NCBI GenBank assembly: GCA_050015895.1
Contig: JBEKAN010000277.1
Coordinates: 1 to 6,600 of the forward strand
DNA: 6,600 bases
Direction: 5' to 3'
Source of the DNA: JBEKOF01 sp050015895
GTDB lineage: Bacteria; Verrucomicrobiota; Verrucomicrobiia; Limisphaerales; Palsa-1400
Below the pieces are notes generated by a model. The model did no database searches and had not been told where the DNA came from. It worked only from the letters and a program-made list of their open reading frames with translations. This document shows, piece after piece, positions 5,609-6,600 of this stretch (its first letter is position 1; each line of letters opens with the position of its first letter). The translations under genes were made by a program, and so were the position numbers.

Positions 5609-6094
5609 ATGCCCTTGCTCATCAACATCCGTCACCTGGAGGAAAAGGACCTGCGCCTCAAAGGCAAACTCCCCGTCTCCGACCTGCGCCTGGACGCCCC
5701 GGACGAGCTGGTCCGCGCCCGGCTCCCGCTGCTTTATGACTTGACGGCCCACCTGGCCGGGCGCGATGTTCTGGTCCGCGGCCAGTTGAAGATCGCTCTG
5801 GACTGCGAGTGCGCCCGCTGCCTCAAGCCCTTCCAGTTCCGCCTGGTCCTGGCGGATTGGGCCTTGCACCTGCCTCTGGACGGCCCGGAAAAAGCCGCGC
5901 TAAAGAACGATTCCGTGGACTTGACGCCTTACCTGCGGGAGGATATTCTGCTTGAGTTTCCGCAACATCCGTTGTGCGAGGCCGATTGCGCCGGACTGCC
6001 CAATCGTTTAGACGCGAACAGTGAAAAGAAAAAGCAGCCCAGCCCGACGCAGAGCGTGTCGGCCTGGGCCGAGTTGAACAAACTAAAGTTTTAA
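5609..6094 (+). CDS. yceD: YceD/DUF177 family protein
   Basis: The 161-residue product belongs to the DUF177/YceD family, which nearly always lies just upstream of rpmF; its members are linked to 23S rRNA/50S metabolism, and the molecular role remains poorly defined. Visible marks are the central LDCECARCLKPF (64-75; Cys66, 68, 71), the acidic VDLTPYLREDILLEFP motif (103-118) and a second cysteine pair in CEADCAGLP (123-131), together a plausible metal site. The C-terminus is basic and polar (SEKKK) and ends SAWAELNKLKF, close to the family's usual ending. It starts eight bases after coaD and is 13 bases before rpmF, so co-transcription is likely. No Shine-Dalgarno is visible. Confidence 0.9.
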   Translation: MPLLINIRHLEEKDLRLKGKLPVSDLRLDAPDELVRARLPLLYDLTAHLAGRDVLVRGQLKIALDCECARCLKPFQFRLVLADWALHLPLDGPEKAALKNDSVDLTPYLREDILLEFPQHPLCEADCAGLPNRLDANSEKKKQPSPTQSVSAWAELNKLKF

Positions 6095-6107
6095 CAGACA
6101 ACAAGTT

Positions 6108-6296
6108 ATGGGAGTTCCAAAACGCAAGCCCTCACACAGCCGCCAGCGGATGCGCCGCGCTTACAACAGCGTCCTCAAGCTGCCGCAGCTCAACCAATGC
6201 CCCCAATGCGCCGCCCCCTACGTCCCGCATCGGGTTTGCCCGTCTTGCGGCTTTTACAAGGGCCGCCAGGTCATTTCTGTCGAAGCCACCGCTTAA
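6108..6296 (+). CDS. rpmF: Ribosomal protein bL32
   Basis: The 62-residue basic protein begins with the diagnostic GVPKRKPSHSRQRMRRA of bL32, a small component of the large ribosomal subunit near the exit tunnel and peptidyl-transferase region. Two cysteine pairs, CPQC (31-34) and CPSC (44-47), mark this as the zinc-binding form rather than the cysteine-free paralogue used under zinc limitation in some bacteria. YKGRQVI (50-56) is the usual C-terminal motif. It lies in the conserved yceD-rpmF-plsX order. The upstream gap of 13 bases has no clear Shine-Dalgarno. Confidence 0.97.
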   Translation: MGVPKRKPSHSRQRMRRAYNSVLKLPQLNQCPQCAAPYVPHRVCPSCGFYKGRQVISVEATA

Positions 6297-6308
6297 TTCG
6301 GATTTGGG

Positions 6309-6339
6309 GGGCGCGTCGCCTCTGGTTTCGCGCCCTTTT
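6309..6339 (+). terminator. Terminator- or attenuator-like hairpin between rpmF and plsX
   Basis: GGGCGCG (6309-6315) pairs with CGCGCCC (6329-6335) over a 13-base loop and is followed by TTTT (6336-6339). It lies 12 bases after the rpmF stop and five bases before the plsX ATG. The short T-run suggests partial termination, giving more bL32 transcript than plsX transcript; it would also fold over the usual ribosome-binding position of plsX. Confidence 0.5.
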
Positions 6340-6344
6340 CATCT

Positions 6345-6600
6345 ATGCGAATCGTTGTGGATGTGATGGGTGGCGATCACGGCCCCGATGTTATTATCCT
6401 CGGCGCCACTCTGGCCCTGCAATCCAACCCCGCCATCACCGAGCTTTTCCTGGTGGGCCGCCAGGAGGAAATCATGCCTGCCTTGGCCCGCCTCGCCTGC
6501 CGCGATCCACGCCTCCAAATCCTCCATGCCAGCCAGGTCCTCACAATGGAGGACAAGCCGGTCGAAGGCTTGCGCCGCAAAAAGGACTGCTCGATCCTCC
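6345..6600 (+). CDS. plsX: Phosphate acyltransferase PlsX, N-terminal part
   Basis: PlsX converts acyl-ACP to acyl-phosphate, the acyl donor for PlsY in the first step of bacterial phospholipid synthesis; it is a peripheral membrane enzyme. The first 85 codons are in the window and the frame continues past the edge. MRIVVDVMGGDHGPDVIILGA (start to residue 21) is the family's N-terminal signature, and TMEDKPVEGLRRKKDCSI (about 67-84) corresponds to the conserved MxDxP...RxKxxSS stretch, with Cys where Ser is more usual. The ATG at 6345 puts the VDxMGGD motif at the expected distance. The position after yceD-rpmF is the common arrangement; a fab gene often follows but is beyond the window. Confidence 0.95.
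   Translation, partial: MRIVVDVMGGDHGPDVIILGATLALQSNPAITELFLVGRQEEIMPALARLACRDPRLQILHASQVLTMEDKPVEGLRRKKDCSIL

Overview
The window is a GC-rich bacterial chromosome segment with compact, mostly housekeeping genes. Gene style, rarity of Shine-Dalgarno motifs and a GGCGGTC-TAT-GACCGCC palindrome at the left edge suggest Verrucomicrobiota, possibly the Limisphaerales/Pedosphaera branch. This placement is inference from general familiarity and was not tested by a search.

Left part (1-884, minus strand): a BlaI/MecI-type repressor gene is followed by the N-terminal part of a BlaR1-like M56 sensor gene. That frame stops after 121 codons in short repeats, before any zinc-protease motif. In front of the repressor lie two identical ACGAA-N4-TTCGT dyads 21 bp apart, a likely autoregulatory operator. 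No beta-lactamase gene is visible.

Middle (885-3460): a 473-bp AT-rich, non-coding divergent region holds the repressor operators, four helically phased GTTAA repeats and several strong inverted repeats. It leads into a 674-aa APC-superfamily amino acid permease with an unusual hydrophilic insert of about 150 residues between predicted membrane segments 5 and 6. A strong rho-independent terminator follows.

Right part (3458-6600): the minus-strand pair aroK-queG (shikimate kinase; epoxyqueuosine reductase) overlaps by one base (TAGTG). Divergent from it runs coaD-yceD-rpmF-plsX (CoA synthesis, the DUF177 protein, ribosomal protein bL32, and the start of the phosphate acyltransferase of phospholipid synthesis, cut by the window edge). 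A terminator-like hairpin lies between rpmF and plsX.

No RNA gene, CRISPR array, transposase or clear novel defence system is visible. The least ordinary items are the BlaI dyads, the phased repeats and structured leader of the permease, the permease insert and the repeat-disrupted M56 gene.
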